A DNA stretch of 64,000 nt from contig NC_080572.1 in assembly GCF_030247185.1 (NCBI RefSeq), positions 89,703,435 through 89,767,434 on the forward strand. Direction: 5' to 3'. A program made the translations under genes and the position numbers. The notes beneath the pieces were generated by a model. It ran no database searches and was not told where the DNA came from. It was given only the letters and a program-made list of their open reading frames with translations. Position 1 is the stretch's first letter; every line of letters starts with the position of its first letter. The stretch is from Malaya genurostris. Lineage: Eukaryota > Arthropoda > Insecta > Diptera > Culicidae. Below, piece after piece: positions 33,409 through 46,275 of the stretch.

Positions 33409-33545
33409 TCACGAAATGGTTCGCAACCTAAATGTCAGTCGCATCGTAGCACTAGCTATGCAATTTCCTTGAACACTAACAAGTTGGCTGCGAAGTCGGT
33501 TGAAACAACCGAAGGTCAAGTTCCGCATCGTAATGCAGTACCCGC
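33409..33545 (+). repeat. Fused fragments of a MITE end and the SINE body
   Basis: CGAAATGGTTCGCAACCTAA (compare the end at 9,364) is followed by SINE body sequence (GTCAGTCGCATCGTAGCAC, GGCTGCGAAGTCGGTTGAA). Confidence 0.5.
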
Positions 33546-34544
33546 CCGCGTCTTTGTTCTGCCGGATCTGCAAACAGGTCATACCACAAACGCTTCCGCA
33601 GTATTTCCTATTTGGAATGTCGTTTTGTTTTCGAAACTCATTTCTTGGTTTCTTCAAATCGCACTTTGTCTTGTTGTTGTTCGTTTGCTTGGGAAATTTT
33701 GTTATTTCAATTTGACTGGGCTAGACTTCTATAGAATTCGATTAGATACAATTTCCTACGTTTATTTGAATCAATATGAATACGTGTAGTCTGTCGTAGC
33801 AAAGCAACTGTTTTATTGCAACGGTTTGCCCTCACATTACGAGTTGTTCAACCCACTGAACATAATCAGCTAGATTCTGTATGAAGGAACGAAAATGGTG
33901 GTTTTGGTGGTTCCAGCGCATTTCACTTATAATAATAAGTAGTTTGCCAATACATTCCACGGAAGTATTGAAAGATGTATTTTCAATCAAAAGACTAGAT
34001 CTAATGAATTGTCACGATGGAAGCCATCGTAATGAAGATTGGTCCCGAATAAGTTGGGAGAAGAGCCCGCCCTTTGGCCGCAAATTATTGATAGTAAGAA
34101 GCTAACATTTTCACTCACCCTACCCAATACATTCATATTGGGAGACCTTTGGGTTCCTCCCGGTCCTCTGATTCATAGAAAACGTGAATAAAGAAAAAAG
34201 TTCGTATAATGAATTAAATTAATTTTTATTGTAATAGTAACGACGAGTATGTAGAATGTACCTAATGTAATATAATAATATGCAACTGCAATTATACGTT
34301 TTAAAAGTGTTGGGTCGTTGTTTTTTAAATAACTATTTATTGGAATATGAGTTAAAATTAAATTATTAAGATTTAAATTGGGTGTTCAGCCACAAGTGGT
34401 GACTTTTCAGCTCTATTATATACATGATTTGGTTGTTACCATGAAGACATCATTTGCTTCCGTAATTCTGTGATTTTTGTGTAGGGAAAATTGTAAACCT
34501 ACTTGTATTGTGTAATGGGGAAAAGGAATTACTAACTTTCTAAC
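33546..34544. other. No gene; includes 3' UTR-like flank of the next element
   Basis: A 106-codon open frame at 33,469-33,789 begins inside SINE sequence and has no motif. The part from about 34,190 upward is AT-rich and is probably the 3' untranslated end of the minus-strand retrotransposon that follows. I could not fix that boundary. Confidence 0.4.
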
Positions 34545-37027
34545 TAATACAGAGAGCGAATCGATTCAATTGAAGATTGCATCGATTTTTGTCGGAATTT
34601 GCTTATAATATTATATGACATTACATCTAATGGTTCTATATTTGTGAGTCTGTGTAACTCATTTGTACTAAACCAGGGAGGACGCGTCAAAATCATTTTC
34701 AGAATTGTATTCTAAATACTTTGAAGCGTTTTCTTCCTGGTGGAACAACAACTTGGCCAAATTGGTACTGCATAAAGCGTGGCTGGTCTGAAAATTTGTT
34801 CATAAATTAACAATTTGTTTTGTGTTAGACAGAGCTTAGAATTTCTGTTTATAAGAGGATATAAACATTTAATATATTTATTACGCTTTGCCTGGATTCC
34901 TTCAATGTGATCCTTGAAAGTGAGTTTTTGTTATACGTTAAACCTAAGTATTTTGCTTGATCAGACCATGTCAATTCCAAGCCATTCAATTTGAGAATGT
35001 GATTGTTGATTGGTTTAAGAAAAGAAGCTCTTGGCTTATGAAGAAAGATAATTAATTGAGTTTTTGCTGCATTTAGTTTAATTTTTCATTTTGACAGATA
35101 ATCACTGAAAATATTTAAACTTCTTTGTAGGCGACTGCAGATCACTCTTAGATTTCTACCTGTGGCTAACAGACTTGTGTCGTCACAGAATAGCGATTTC
35201 TGACAACCAACGGGTAGATTTGGAAGATCAGAAGTGAAAATATTATATAAGATTGGAGCTACGCTCGAACCCTGCGGCTCGTACGGGTAGCAATTTAGAT
35301 TTACAATTCTGATAGCTAACCTGAAGAGTACGATCAATTAAATAATTTTGAATCATTTTGATCAAATAAATAGGAAACTGGAAATCAGACATTTTTGCTA
35401 TCAAACCTTTGTGCCAAACACTGTCGAATGCTTTTTCTATGTCTAGAAGAGCAACTCCAGTGGATAACCCAGAAGATTTATTTGCTTTTATCATGTTCGT
35501 TACTCTTATAAGTTGATGAGTAGTTGAATGTTCATGACGAAATCCAAACTGGTTTGGTAAAAAAATTGAATTCTCATTTATATAAGACATCATTCTCAAC
35601 AAAATATTTTTTTCAAAAAGTTTACTGATAGAAGAAAGTCAACTAATTTGTCGATAACTTGATGCTTCTGCTGGGTTTTTATCAGGTTTGAGGATAGGAA
35701 TTACTTTAGCGTTTTTCCATCTTTTTGGGAAGTAAGCTAAAGAAAAACACTTGTTGAAAATTTTAACCAAGAGTCTCAAGGCAACCTCGGGAAGATTTTG
35801 AATAAGAATATTAAAAATTCCATCGTTACCAGGAGCCTTCATGTTCTTAAGTTTCCTAATGATTGACTTAATTTTATCAAAATTCGTCTCAATAATGTCA
35901 TTTGCTAATAACACTTGAGTTGAAATATGATCATATTTCAGTGAGACTTCATTTTCAATAGGACTCACTACGTTCAAATTAAAATTGTGGACACTCTCGA
36001 ACTACTGAGCAAATTTTTCAGCTTTTTCGCCATTTGTAAGAAGTATTTGATTTTCTTCCTTGAGAGCAGTAATTGGTTTCTGAGGTTTCATAAGAACCTT
36101 AGAAAGTTTCCAGAAAGGTTTAGAATAAGGTTTAATTTGTTCAACCTTTTTAGCGAAATTTTCATTTCGCAAAAGAGTAAATCTATGTTTAATTCCTTTT
36201 TGTAAATCCTTAACTATGTTTTTCATAGCAGGATCACGAGAACGTTGATATTGTCGTCGACGAACATTCTTCAACCGAATGAGCAGTTGAAGATTGTCCT
36301 CGATGAAAGGAGAATTTAATTTAGTTTGAGCTTTGGGAACTGGAGAATTTCTAGCTTCGACAATGTAATGATTTAAATTATCAATTGCTGTCTCGATGTC
36401 CACAGAAATGTCCTAAACAGTTTCATAATCCACACGATTTTCAATGTGAGATCTGTAATCCAATCAATTATCTCTAATTGGATTAATTATAGCTTCGTTG
36501 GAAAGTCTGAATGTTACAGGAAGATGATCTGAGTCAAAGTCAGCATGTGTAATCGGTTCACTACAAATGTGACTTTGATGTGTTAGAACCAGATCAATTG
36601 TAGACGGGTTTTTCACGGAAGAAAAGCAAGTCGGATTACTGGGATGAAGAACTGTGAAGTAACCAGCTGAGAGTTGATTATGAAGTATTTTACCATTACT
36701 GTTATTTTTCCTACAATTCCACTGGACATGCTTTGCATTTAAGTCCCCAATTACGAAAAATTTCGGTTGATATCTTGTGAGTTTTTGCAAATCGCCTTTA
36801 AAGAAATTTAATTGTTCGCCGGTGCATTGGAATGGCAAATATGCTCCAGCGATTAAATAAATTCCATGAATGGTTTCAACTTCGATTCCCAAGCTTTCAA
36901 TAACTTTAGTATTGAAAGAAGGTAAAATTCGATGTTTAATTTGCCATTGCACAAAAATGGCAACTCCACCACCCATTCCAGTAAACCTGTCAAATCGATG
37001 AACCACATAATGTGGATTACTTTTCAA
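34545..37027 (-). pseudogene. Jockey-clade ORF2 (endonuclease and reverse transcriptase), 5'-truncated and frameshifted
   Basis: Read on the minus strand: AP-type endonuclease missing about its first 80 residues (GMGGGVAIFVQWQIKHRIL, then FFVIGDLNAKHVQWNC and the catalytic DSDHLPVTF), a linker region (NVRRRQYQRSRDP), reverse transcriptase blocks (KNMKAPGNDGIFNILIQNLP; LVKIFNKCF; FPKRWKNAKVIPILKPDKNP; LPNQFGFRHEHSTTHQLIRV; GVALLDIEKAFDSVWHKGL), then a shift, PQGSSVAPILYNIF and the catalytic FCDDTSLLATG. The C-terminal block RPPWFSTNELHRLTNIEPL lies at about 34,620-34,690. At least three frameshifts or stops occur. Truncation near 37,030 abuts the (GT)n tract of family M. The element copied itself by target-primed reverse transcription when active. 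Confidence 0.85.
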
Positions 37028-37047
37028 TTTGACATTTGGTTTAAGAA

Positions 37048-37049
<2 letters not shown>

Positions 37050-37096
<47 letters not shown>

Positions 37097-38052
37097 TATG
37101 TGACAAACAATGTCACTAGATTTCCTCAGATATGGCTAAACAGATTTCCACAAACTCAGTTTCAAATAAAAGGTCTTACGGCTCCATAGATCGCTATTGA
37201 ATTTTATCCCGATCCGACATCCGGTTCCGGAATTACAAGTCATTATGTGCAAATCTATGAGAAAATGCGCACTCAATTTTCTCGGAAATTTTCCAACCGA
37301 TTTTTACAAACTAAGTTGCAAATGACAGGTCTTGGAATTATTTAAAAAGTCTCCGAACAGTTGATCCAGATCCGACTTCCGGTTCCGGTATTGCAGTGCC
37401 ATTAGTAAAAATTTTCAATTTCATGAGTATTTTGTCACAAGTGATGGCGGAACGAGGTGCACATTTCTATAAAATTTACTGGTAAATGTATCTAGTTGGC
37501 AGACGTTGTTAGCTGTTGGATATATAAATCTACTTTGAGACTACTAGTGCCCGGTTTCCGCTTCCGAACGCACCGGTAATAGAGAAGAAAAGCTCCAAAA
37601 CCGGAACTCACATCGATTTCTCAGCAACGTTCATATCGATTTCCACAAATCATGATTCAAATTAAAGCCCTCAGTGTCTTAAAAGATACTGTGCCATTTC
37701 ACCTAAATCCGACTTCCGGTTCCGAAATTATAGGGCAACGAGTATCAAAACTTTCAAACTGTCATACAAAATGATGCAAAATCGGTACGGAAGAAGAAAA
37801 CGCCACCATCTAGCACACAGCGTGTTTTGTTCAATTTTGTATAGCGTGCAGGGTTGCCATATTCAAAGCTATATTAACCTAATTGTTTACAAATTAAAAA
37901 GGTAATGGTAGTTTATACCAAAGAAAGTTTTTGATTTTATTCAAGTTTGAAAGAAAAAAATCTTGACATAATCTTCTAGTGATTGTTTTGAAAACATAAG
38001 TAATATGAAAAAGGCATCATTGCACCACTAGGTGGATTAAAAAAGGTTTTAA
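37050..38052 (+). repeat. Family M with (GT)n
   Basis: It begins with (GT)n at 37,051-37,088, then CAGATATGGCTAAACAGATT, several GATCCGACTTCCGGTTCCGG modules, and ends GCACCACTAGGTGGATTAAA. The 5' block expected before (GT)n is missing because the retrotransposon remnant is joined there. Confidence 0.7.
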
Positions 38053-40029
38053 TCATATTTCCAGTTCTAGAAGCACCAGAAGTAGTGATCAAAAAGCACC
38101 GAAACGGAACTTACATCGGATTTCCTGAGTTGCCTGGGCGATTTTTGAAAACTTACAATCAAATTAAAAGTCACAAGGTTCCGCAGGTATAACGATTTTT
38201 ACTTCCGGTTCCTAAAGTGTGATGAGTGTTCAAACTTTCAAACCGTGCCAAATTCGCGTGACTTTAAACAGGTACGCTATCTTAAGGACTGAGGACAGTA
38301 CCGTAAAGTGGTAGGTTTTTTGCTGTTTTCCCGTTTGAAATTAAATTTTCTTGGAAACGGTGCAGAATATAGAAAAATCCACCTGACACCTGAAGACATT
38401 CGAAATTTAGTTGAGAATATTCTGTGAAATTTTCAGAATGATTAATTGAGTTATTAATGTATATTTTAGTGTACTCGATCAATTTTCTATAACTTCTTCT
38501 TGGACGCCATTTTTGTTACATTGTTACATTGATTTAAGAATTCACTAGCTTCATATATACGTAGGGTTTCAATGAATCAAAACTCATCGAATTTAAATAT
38601 CATTCCGATTCTTAGAGCTAAGGCAGTGTGCCTAATTGGTATAAACAAACCACCGATAGCTGTCAATTAGGTTTTGCAAGATGGCATCATAAATGAACTT
38701 GTGATGAATAAAGTTATTTTTTTATATGTAGCGGAGGTTTATTTACATTTCCAATAACACATATTTATATTAGAATGAACACGTAAACAAACCACTGTTA
38801 GCTGTCAAATGATGTTCATTGAGTGAATTTTGTGAGGTTATGTCATGTTCGTGCAGAACCTAATTGATGTGCATTCAGCGAATTTTATGAGGTTCGTGTA
38901 AAACCTTATACATTCTCGTGAAACGATTGTATTTCTTCAATTCAATTCCTATGTCATCAGTTTTTCTATGCCTACTGCTTGGCATCATCGCGATGATTAT
39001 GGTCAAATTATTGATAGCAATACAAAACGTTCTGTTTACAGTACACAGGACACGATTCGAACTCATTGTATGATATCGATCTGCCGAGTTGTTAAAATAG
39101 CTCTGCTAGCTTAATTATTTATACCCTTCAACGGCCTCTTTCGCATTTAGTAAGTGAAGCTAGCTTGATAAGTTCCGATGGATTCGAGTAGTTTAACGAA
39201 GGATTGTGAGTAATGTGGTTCTAAAAGTACACATAAACTAGTGATTAGCTGAAAAAAAATGCACTCCAAAATGAACAGCCGACTGGTAAACGGTTAAAAC
39301 CTGTCAAAAACTTTGAAATTCGGCCAGCTACGTTACAAAGTATTCAACGTCAAGCAATGTTACAAATTATTTCGCATCGGATCCTATCAAGAATGTGCTT
39401 TGGAAGCATGTATTTTTTAAATAATTCGTGAAGCAAACGAAAAAAAACCCTCGATATTCTCAAAATTCATCGCTGTGTGATAAATGGTGTCAGATGTGTG
39501 GAAATGAGCAATTTCGCACACGCTGTTAGATAGCTAAATCGGTTTTTCCATACCAATTAACGTGTGATAAATGTTTTTACAATCTTCATATTTTAATAAC
39601 TTTATGCGTTCTACGAAATGTCGGTGGCGGTCGGTCGTGAAAAATTCCGAAATTAGAATTGTATTAACTAACCTCAGAACACACACACACACACATGTCG
39701 CATCGACCAACTTTTAGCCGCACTGGAATCTGTATGGAATGTCGCTACTGGAGTTGCCATTTACATGAGTGAAATGTTTAACAGTCCAATTAGAGATAAT
39801 TAATAAATTTGCTGCCAACTTTCTGATCCTATGAGCGATTTTACCGAGTAACCGGATTGTAAACCGAGGAACGCATAAGAAGATTTAGTCTTTAAAAAAT
39901 GCATGCGTAACAATTATTCAGGATATCGGAAAAACAATCTTCTACACTTTCATATTAATAGAGGGAACCTTTCCGTATTAGGACTAACTTAACAAAATCG
40001 TCAGCAGCGGATAAAGGAAGATCATTTAC
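38053..40029. other. Family M-like fragment then non-coding sequence
   Basis: 38,060-38,280 is a diverged family M module (AACTTACATCGGATTTCC, TTACTTCCGGTTCC). The rest is AT-rich with an (AC)n tract near 39,680. At 39,055-39,115 a weak tRNA-like pattern (GAGTTCGAATC on the minus strand) is present, too decayed to call. Confidence 0.4.
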
Positions 40030-40195
40030 CCAGCTGTCGTATGTTCGAGCCCCGACCTGGAAGGATTCGTAGTGTCAGTAGAATCGTAGCACCAGCCTTG
40101 CAATGGTTCTGTACACTCTGAATCGACTGCAAAGTCTGTTGAAACAAAAGTTCAAATTCCACTACAGGAATGTAATACCAGGGCTTTGCTTTAAC
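40030..40195 (+). repeat. tRNA-headed SINE, 5'-truncated
   Basis: It starts at the B box region (GTCGTATGTTCGAGCCCC), continues with CTGGAAGGATTCGTAGTGTC and AAGTCTGTTGAAAC, and ends near CCAGGGCTTTGCTTT. It abuts the end of the minus-strand retrotransposon remnant. Confidence 0.7.
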
Positions 40196-40199
40196 GTGT

Positions 40200-42235
40200 A
40201 AAATATTTTTTCAATATGCATGAACTTACCTGTAAATATTTTTGGGATTTCCATCGAGCATAGGTGTTCCGGGATTCCACGCACTTCGCGCTGCATGGAT
40301 GTGTCGAAAAATAAAGTCGAGTCAAGGACATTTAGGAGGCTGTCACGGATAGAAATATATCTTGAAGGGTCGATTTCCTGTGACGTATGGTTAAAATATA
40401 CTGTCATGAGTCTCGTTTGAGATTGAAGCTCGATTCTCGAAGTTATTAATAACCAGGGGATTCAGTACCTCACATCATATTAGCAGTCGCGATGAAAGTT
40501 CCCAAAAACGATTTTTCAATTGAAGAACTCCCGCCAGAACTTCAAGACTCATTGTATGTGTCGAATGCATGCATCCTAAAGCAATTCGCAAACAACGATA
40601 CTGAATTCGTTCAAGTTTGATTATATGAGAGTTTGCAGCGGAACGAAAGCAAACGCATCCATATTACATCACTGAAAGTATCGTTGTCTGATACAATTTT
40701 ATTAGATCTTCCGGGTGAGCACCCCACCAAGATCCTGTTATTGTTCGAAGAAAATTTACTCTTTGTTGGTATTTTGTTATTAGATATCTAATGTATCCTC
40801 CCACGTGCATTTGGAATCAAACCACATCCCGAGGTATTTAAAAGTCAAAACCTATTGGATCATTCTTCCCATCATATGAAGCTGAAGCTGCGCGCGATCA
40901 TGCTTTCTTGAAGAGACGACCAGCTCTGTTTCCTCCGTAGAGAATTCGATACCCTGATGAACAGACCAAACAGACAATTTATCTAAGGTATCTTGCAATG
41001 GTTTTTGCAGATCAATAGATTTGGGTCCAGTAATTGAAACCACGCCATCATCTGCCAATTGTCTTAGTGTACATGGGGATACTAGACAGCTGTGAATGTC
41101 ATTCACGTAAAAATTATAGAGGAGCGGACTGAGGCATGAGCCTTGCGGGAGACCCATGTAGCTAATTCTGAATGTTGCTAAATCGCCATGTGAAAAATAC
41201 ATGCATTTCTCTGACAAAAGATTATGCAAATAATTTTTTATAACCGTTGGAAGTTCATGTTGAGTATCTGACAACAAACCGTTCGTCTCGACCCAAGTGT
41301 CGAGAATAATTTTTTCGACCAATTTTCTGATGCAGGACAACATTGCAATGGGTCTATATGAGTTGTGATTGGAAGCTGGCTTCCCTGGCTTTTGAATGGC
41401 GATAACTTTCACTTGCCTCCAGTCAGGTGGAACAATATTTCGCTCAAGAAATTGTTGAACAATTCCAACGAACGTCTTTTTGTAACGACGGGCAGATTCT
41501 TCACCAAGTTGAATTTAATTCTGTCCAATCCAGGAGCGTTATTGTTACAAGACATGAGTGCTATGGAAAATTCCATCATTGAAAAGGGGCTATCAATGGA
41601 ACCATTATTTGGAGAAGACTCGCAAATAATGCTCTGCGTAGGAACAGAATCTGGACAAACTTTCCTTGCAAAATCAAATATCCATCGGTTCGAGTATTCC
41701 TCACTCTCATTTCCTACGTTACGATTCCTCATTCGTCTGGCCGTATTCCATAGAGTGCTCATTGATAAACAAACCTTCGAAAAAATGTCTCCAATAGCTA
41801 CATTGCTTGGCCCGAAGTATGCTCTTATACTTGGTTTCTAAAGTCAAGCATTTTTAAAAATTCTGAGGAGTTTCTACTCCTCGTTCTAAAAACGCCTTGA
41901 AAGCATTTTGTTACGCGTGTTTAGCATCTGAGCACTCTTTGTCCCACCAAGGGTTTGGAGGCCTTCTGTTAGACGATGGACCAAGAAATCGTTTGGTTTG
42001 GGCTTGTTCTGCGGCCTCCAGAATCGAACAAACGAGGAAGTCATATTCTTCAAGTGGGGGGAGCTCTTCCATTGAGTTCAAGGTACTTGAGATACTACTT
42101 CTATGTTTAATCCAGTCAACATGTTTTGTCAAATCATATGGAATATTAACTGAATTAGCAATGCTTTTGTTACTGCTAATTGAGATGATGATTGGTAAAT
42201 GTCTCAGTCCTCACTAAACGACTGCTAGTGGAGGG
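40200..42235 (-). pseudogene. I-like non-LTR retrotransposon ORF2 remnant (end of endonuclease, reverse transcriptase, start of RNase H)
   Basis: On the minus strand: end of the endonuclease (LRHLPIIISI), PNPWWDKECSDAKHA linker, MSTLWNTARRMRNRNVGNE, then reverse transcriptase blocks NNNAPGLDRIKFNLVKNLP, VKVIAIQKPGKPASNHNSYR, PIAMLSCIRKLVEKIIL, TNGLLSDTQ. About 80 residues, including the first catalytic Asp block, are then deleted before YLHNLLSEKCMYFSHGDLAT. PQGSCLSPLLYNFYVND and the catalytic LADDGVVSITG follow. Further down come FKYLGMWFDSKCTW and MTVYFNHTSQEIDPSRYISI, stopping at EKIFYT, where an RNase H domain should start (FYTDGS). RNase H after the polymerase suggests the I group rather than Jockey. 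Many stops; inactive. Confidence 0.8.
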
Positions 42236-43329
42236 TATTATACAAGGTTAGTTAGTTGCACTGATTACATGATTCCGATTTTTCTCTTTGTTTTCATTGG
42301 TGTATATTCTGTTGCGTTGAATAGTGGGCAAACATTGTGAAAAAGGCGATTTTTTGTGAGTTTTTTTGTTTACAGGGCAGTTTTCTGGAAACTGTTCTTG
42401 GCAAATAACAATTTCCAACCTATTGCAAATATGGATAATATAAAACGTTTTCTTGATTAGTACGACAAAATATTCAATCGATGGACCAAGATTTACAAAT
42501 TTGACAAGCAACGAAAAAATTTTACCATGCAATCTACTGCAGTATCTGGCGATACAATTCATGTGTGTTTGTTGCAGTAAGACATTGACCTAAATTTCTT
42601 CACTGACTCCGTCTGACGGACGGATCATATTTAGTAAGTGTGATCTGAAAATAAACCCACAGAAACGTGAGTCAGAACGATGAGAGAAAACAAAATCAAA
42701 CTAAAAGTCACGCCCACCTGAAAGAAGTTTTTTTTAACCAAATCTCAAATCACATATTACTATAACGAAAGTTTTCTCAAATATCACTGTGAAATAGTCG
42801 TGCTACTCTTCAAAAAGCTCTGCCATTTAAATTAAACATATTTCACACGTGGAGTATTTTTTCTTACATTTTTTTCATTTGTTGTGTCACTACACCAAAT
42901 CAGATTTAACATAGATATAATTACCTCACTAGAGTAATTACTTCTTAAATCACTTAAATTACCTGATCTGCACATCTTGTTCGCTGTGCTCTTTTTCTTC
43001 TCGTTCCCATATTTTCATGATTTCAACTAATCAATTACTATAGTGATCGAGTTGAAGTAGTCAATGTATTCCCTTTCAGTCTTTGTTTAGTTTATTGCAT
43101 TGCCATTCTTTCTGTGTAAAAATTAAAAGAAGAATGAATTGTTTGAACCCATAAAATAATCATAAAATAGCCATACATTTTAAAATCATCAAATAACATG
43201 CTGCATATGTATCGGTAGGAAGTTAGCGTTTTTTTTTTTGTTACAATGAAACAATAATTTCGGATGGAAAATTAAACACCTGTTTCAACACAATCCATAA
43301 TTTAATTCTTCGTTTTCATTTTCGCTCTT
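42236..43329. other. No gene recognised
   Basis: AT-rich DNA. A 104-codon minus frame (42,248-42,562) has no motif. No repeat ends are seen. Confidence 0.4.
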
Positions 43330-43612
43330 CACAGAAAGAAATAATGAATTTTACACGACATAAAAATCAATAGTAACAAGAAATAGACATGAGTTGAATC
43401 GAAAATTTGATTGAAACTCATCATCGATGCAAAACTAAATTGAAATGAATTGAATTTCCAATTAATAGAACTGTATCTTTCAATTAACGCTTAGTTTTGC
43501 GAATAAATTATATTGAAACGTACAGAAATGTAAAGTAACTTTATGTTTAAATACCTGCTCCAAACATGTGCATAAAAATAGATGAAAATTCACAAAATAT
43601 TTTTATCTGTGT
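43330..43612 (+). mobile_element. MITE, first of a direct pair (283 bp)
   Basis: Ends CACAGAAAGAAATAATGAAT and ATTTTTATCTGTG form short imperfect inverted repeats. It is collinear with 44,000-44,281 through CATCATCGATGCAAAA, GTATCTTTCAAT and GTATTGAAACGTACA-like blocks. Confidence 0.75.
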
Positions 43613-44830
43613 TCATGACGGTTCCAGAACCGGAAGTCGCATCCGCGCCAAAGTCGATGAGTCTTTGAGACCATAAAGCATTTAATTTGGCTCTAAATTT
43701 GTGAAAATCAATTCAGCCGTCTGTGAGAAAATGAAGAAAATTTCGTTTTTCAATTTTTAACCACTATTTTCGGGGCTTCCGGAACCGGGGACTGGGAATC
43801 GACATAGCTGAAATCGGTTGGTTTGACTAGCAACTAGAAACACAACCTACAAATTGAAACAATTTTGAGTCAAATTTAGAAAAAATCCTTTTTGAGCATT
43901 TTGAGGTTGCAATTTCGTATACATTTACGAAACCGGAAGTAGGATACGGACAAAATTCTATACTTACTAATGGGAACATAATAATTTCATTTGATTCTAC
44001 ACAGAAAGAAACAATGAAATTTACACGACATGTAAATCAATAGTAACATGGAATAGACATGTGTTGAATCGAAAGTTTGATTGAAAACCATCATCGATGC
44101 AAAATTAAATTTGATTGCATTGAATTTTAAATAAATAGAAGTGTATCTTTCAATAACGGCTTAGTTTGGCGATTAAATTGTATTGAAACGTACAAAATTT
44201 GAAAGTAAACTTATGTTTAATGCCTGCTTCAAATATGTGCATGGAAATATATGTAAATTCACAACATATTTTTTTCTGTGTAAGTTTGTAGAAATCGATC
44301 AAGCCGGTTAAAAGAAATTGGAGTGATTTCCGTTTTTGAGTACATGATCACTTTTTTCGGTACTTCCGGAACAACCAAAATCAATGTATTTGGTTATCAA
44401 CTAACCAAACCTGTTCGAAAGAAGAATTATACGGCTAGTTGAAAATATTTTGCCCGATTTTTCAGCGAAGCTTGTGAAAATTTGTTGAGCAGTCTTTGAA
44501 AATATCGAGTGCACTTTTTTATACGTTTGCACATTTTACTCTGTTTCTCCGAAAAGAAAGTCAGATGAGGATGAACATAAATAGCTGGCTATGAGTTATG
44601 CAGTTATGCGGTCTCTGAGCTCCATTCGGGTAAAATTCAATAGCAGGCTATGGGACCGAGAGACCTCTCATTTGAATCTTAGTTTGTGAAAATAGATCCA
44701 GTTATCCGAGAAAATTGAGTGCACATTTTTGTTTCATACACACACATGCACACGCACATATACACAGACCTTTTGCGTACTCGACGAACTGAGTTGAATG
44801 GTATATGAAGCCTCTGTTCGAAAGTCAGTT
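43613..44830 (-). repeat. Family M, inverted copy interrupted by a MITE
   Basis: It carries GTTCCAGAACCGGAAGTCG, CTTCCGGAACCGGGG, TTAGTTTGTGAAAATAGATC, an (AC)n-like tract and ACTCGACGAACTGAGTTGAA, all reversed relative to 37 kb. The 5' end is cut by the mariner pseudogene. Confidence 0.65.
44000..44281 (+). mobile_element. MITE, second of a direct pair (282 bp)
   Basis: Ends CACAGAAAGAAACAATG and TTTTTTTCTGTG, flanked by TA on both sides (TCTA/CACAG and CTGTG/TAAG). Same orientation as the copy 670 bp upstream; both interrupt family M. Confidence 0.8.
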
Positions 44831-44849
44831 TTTTTTAAGTGGTTACATA

Positions 44850-45640
44850 TTCTTTCTACACATCTTGACTACCTTATTGGCAATTTATCGTCTTTTGAAG
44901 CTAACCAATCAGGCACCCAATTTTCGAATTCTTTGTAGTAATCGGAGTGTTGCTCAGCCAATGCGTATCCAATCGATGAAAACAAATGATAGTCGGAAGG
45001 GACCAAGTCTAATGAATACGGCGGGTGGGGTAGCAGCTCCCAGCCAAGTGTTTAGATAGTGCAGGTATATTGTCGTGCAATAAAATTACCTTGCCGCATC
45101 TACTGGAATATTCTGGTCGTTATTCGATCAATTCATGGTTCAAATTGATCATTTGTTTTTTTCCTTCCCACCAATCGATTATCCTTCTTAATCCGCATTT
45201 CACCCGACTAGCAGTGTTCATATGTGAGATTTTGTTATTCAATAATATAATAAGACACACTGCTTAAGCTCCATGATGCCAAGGGTAAGCCTTTTTTGCA
45301 GTCGATGTTAATGGTTGCCTCCGATTAACCCATGATTTTTTTCCGTATTGGATTTAGTTTTTAAGCGATAAGGAATTGTTTGTTGTGCAACATTAAACAT
45401 TGCTGCGCCTTTAACTTTTGACTGAAAGTATCATCCAATTTCCCATTCTTCATTTCTCGCATCAAAATCATTATTCCTGAACCGTTTAAACCATCTTTTG
45501 CATAATTATTCTGATATGGCATGATCACCAAATGCCTCGACAAGCATACGACTCGACTCTGTAACACTTTTTTTTAATTAAAACAAAAAACTAATGCCTT
45601 CCGCAAATCATCAGTTTCTGGTACAACATTCGACATTTTG
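44850..45640 (-). pseudogene. Mariner transposase pseudogene
   Basis: From ATG at about 45,638 on the minus strand: MSNVVPETDDLRKALVFCFN, then RMLVEAFGDHAI-like sequence, WFKRFRNNDFDARNEE (the mariner DNA-binding domain), a decayed middle, MINLNHELIE(stop)RPEYSS then RCGKVILLHDNIPA (second catalytic Asp), WELLPHPPYSLDLVPSDYHL (third Asp) and a C-terminal ALAEQHSDYYKEFENWVPDW. Blocks are in normal order and span nearly the whole gene but are broken by many stops and shifts. The element lies in family M. Confidence 0.8.
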
Positions 45641-45904
45641 GCAGATGTCATATCAACTAAACAAAAAAAAGTAAGACTCGTTCACACCGAACATTCATTA
45701 TCGACATATTTGTATCTTAAAGGGCTATCCGCACTAGACCGACCCGATCGATCCGAGCTCTCCGGCATCGATTTTTTTTTCTGCATAGGCTGCATCGGAT
45801 TGGCCTAATGCGGTGCAACGCTCACTACCGGTACTGTTATGATACACCAGAAATCATGGGTTTGAGATTAATTACTCACCTATTTAGAGTATAAGTTTCT
45901 GATA

Positions 45905-46035
45905 TATGTCGTTGTCTTGATCTAGTAGGATTCTCAGTGTTCGTAGGTTCGTATGATTGTCCATGTCATCGTCATGAACACTCAGGAAACGGCTGCGAAG
46001 TCTGTTGAAACAGAGAGTTTAGTTTCGCATCGAAG
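45905..46035 (+). repeat. SINE body fragment
   Basis: AGTAGGATTCTCAGTGTTCG and ACGGCTGCGAAGTCTGTTGA then AACAGAGAG match the SINE body; no tRNA-like head. Confidence 0.55.
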
Positions 46036-46094
46036 TTGAGCAACCTGAATACTCCTTTCTTTCATAATCTCAAAATGAATCATGACAACAATAA

Positions 46095-46275
46095 ATATAC
46101 ACTGAGGTCTTTTTTTATGCGGTTTTTTACACGACTTTTTTATGCGAATTTTCAGAGTTATGCGGTTTTTTTATGCGAAGTTTCAGAGTTATGCGGTTTT
46201 TTTTATGCGAATTTTCAGAGTTATGTGGTTTTTTTTTTATGCGGTACGTAAATTCGCATAAAAAAAGACTGTATA
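46095..46275. repeat. Minisatellite MITE (TTATGCGG motif)
   Basis: It starts ACACTGAGGTCTTTTTTTAT and ends CGCATAAAAAAAGACTGTAT, an imperfect inverted repeat. In between about four units of TTCAGAGTTATGCGGTTTTT and TTTATGCGAA occur. It is related in layout to 17.9-18.3 kb, and a remnant is at 57.8 kb. Confidence 0.7.

Noticed and set aside
33469..33789. 106-codon hydrophobic open frame
   Set aside because: It starts in SINE sequence and lacks any recognisable feature.
39055..39115. Possible tRNA gene on the minus strand
   Set aside because: Only a B-box-like GAGTTCGAATC is convincing; acceptor and anticodon arms do not pair.
41365..41841. 158-codon plus-strand open frame
   Set aside because: It is the antisense shadow of the minus-strand reverse transcriptase remnant.
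45720..45830. GC-rich block with GATCGATCCGAGC-type sequence as a possible gene end
   Set aside because: No open frame or repeat partner in the window; probably part of an uncharacterised MITE.
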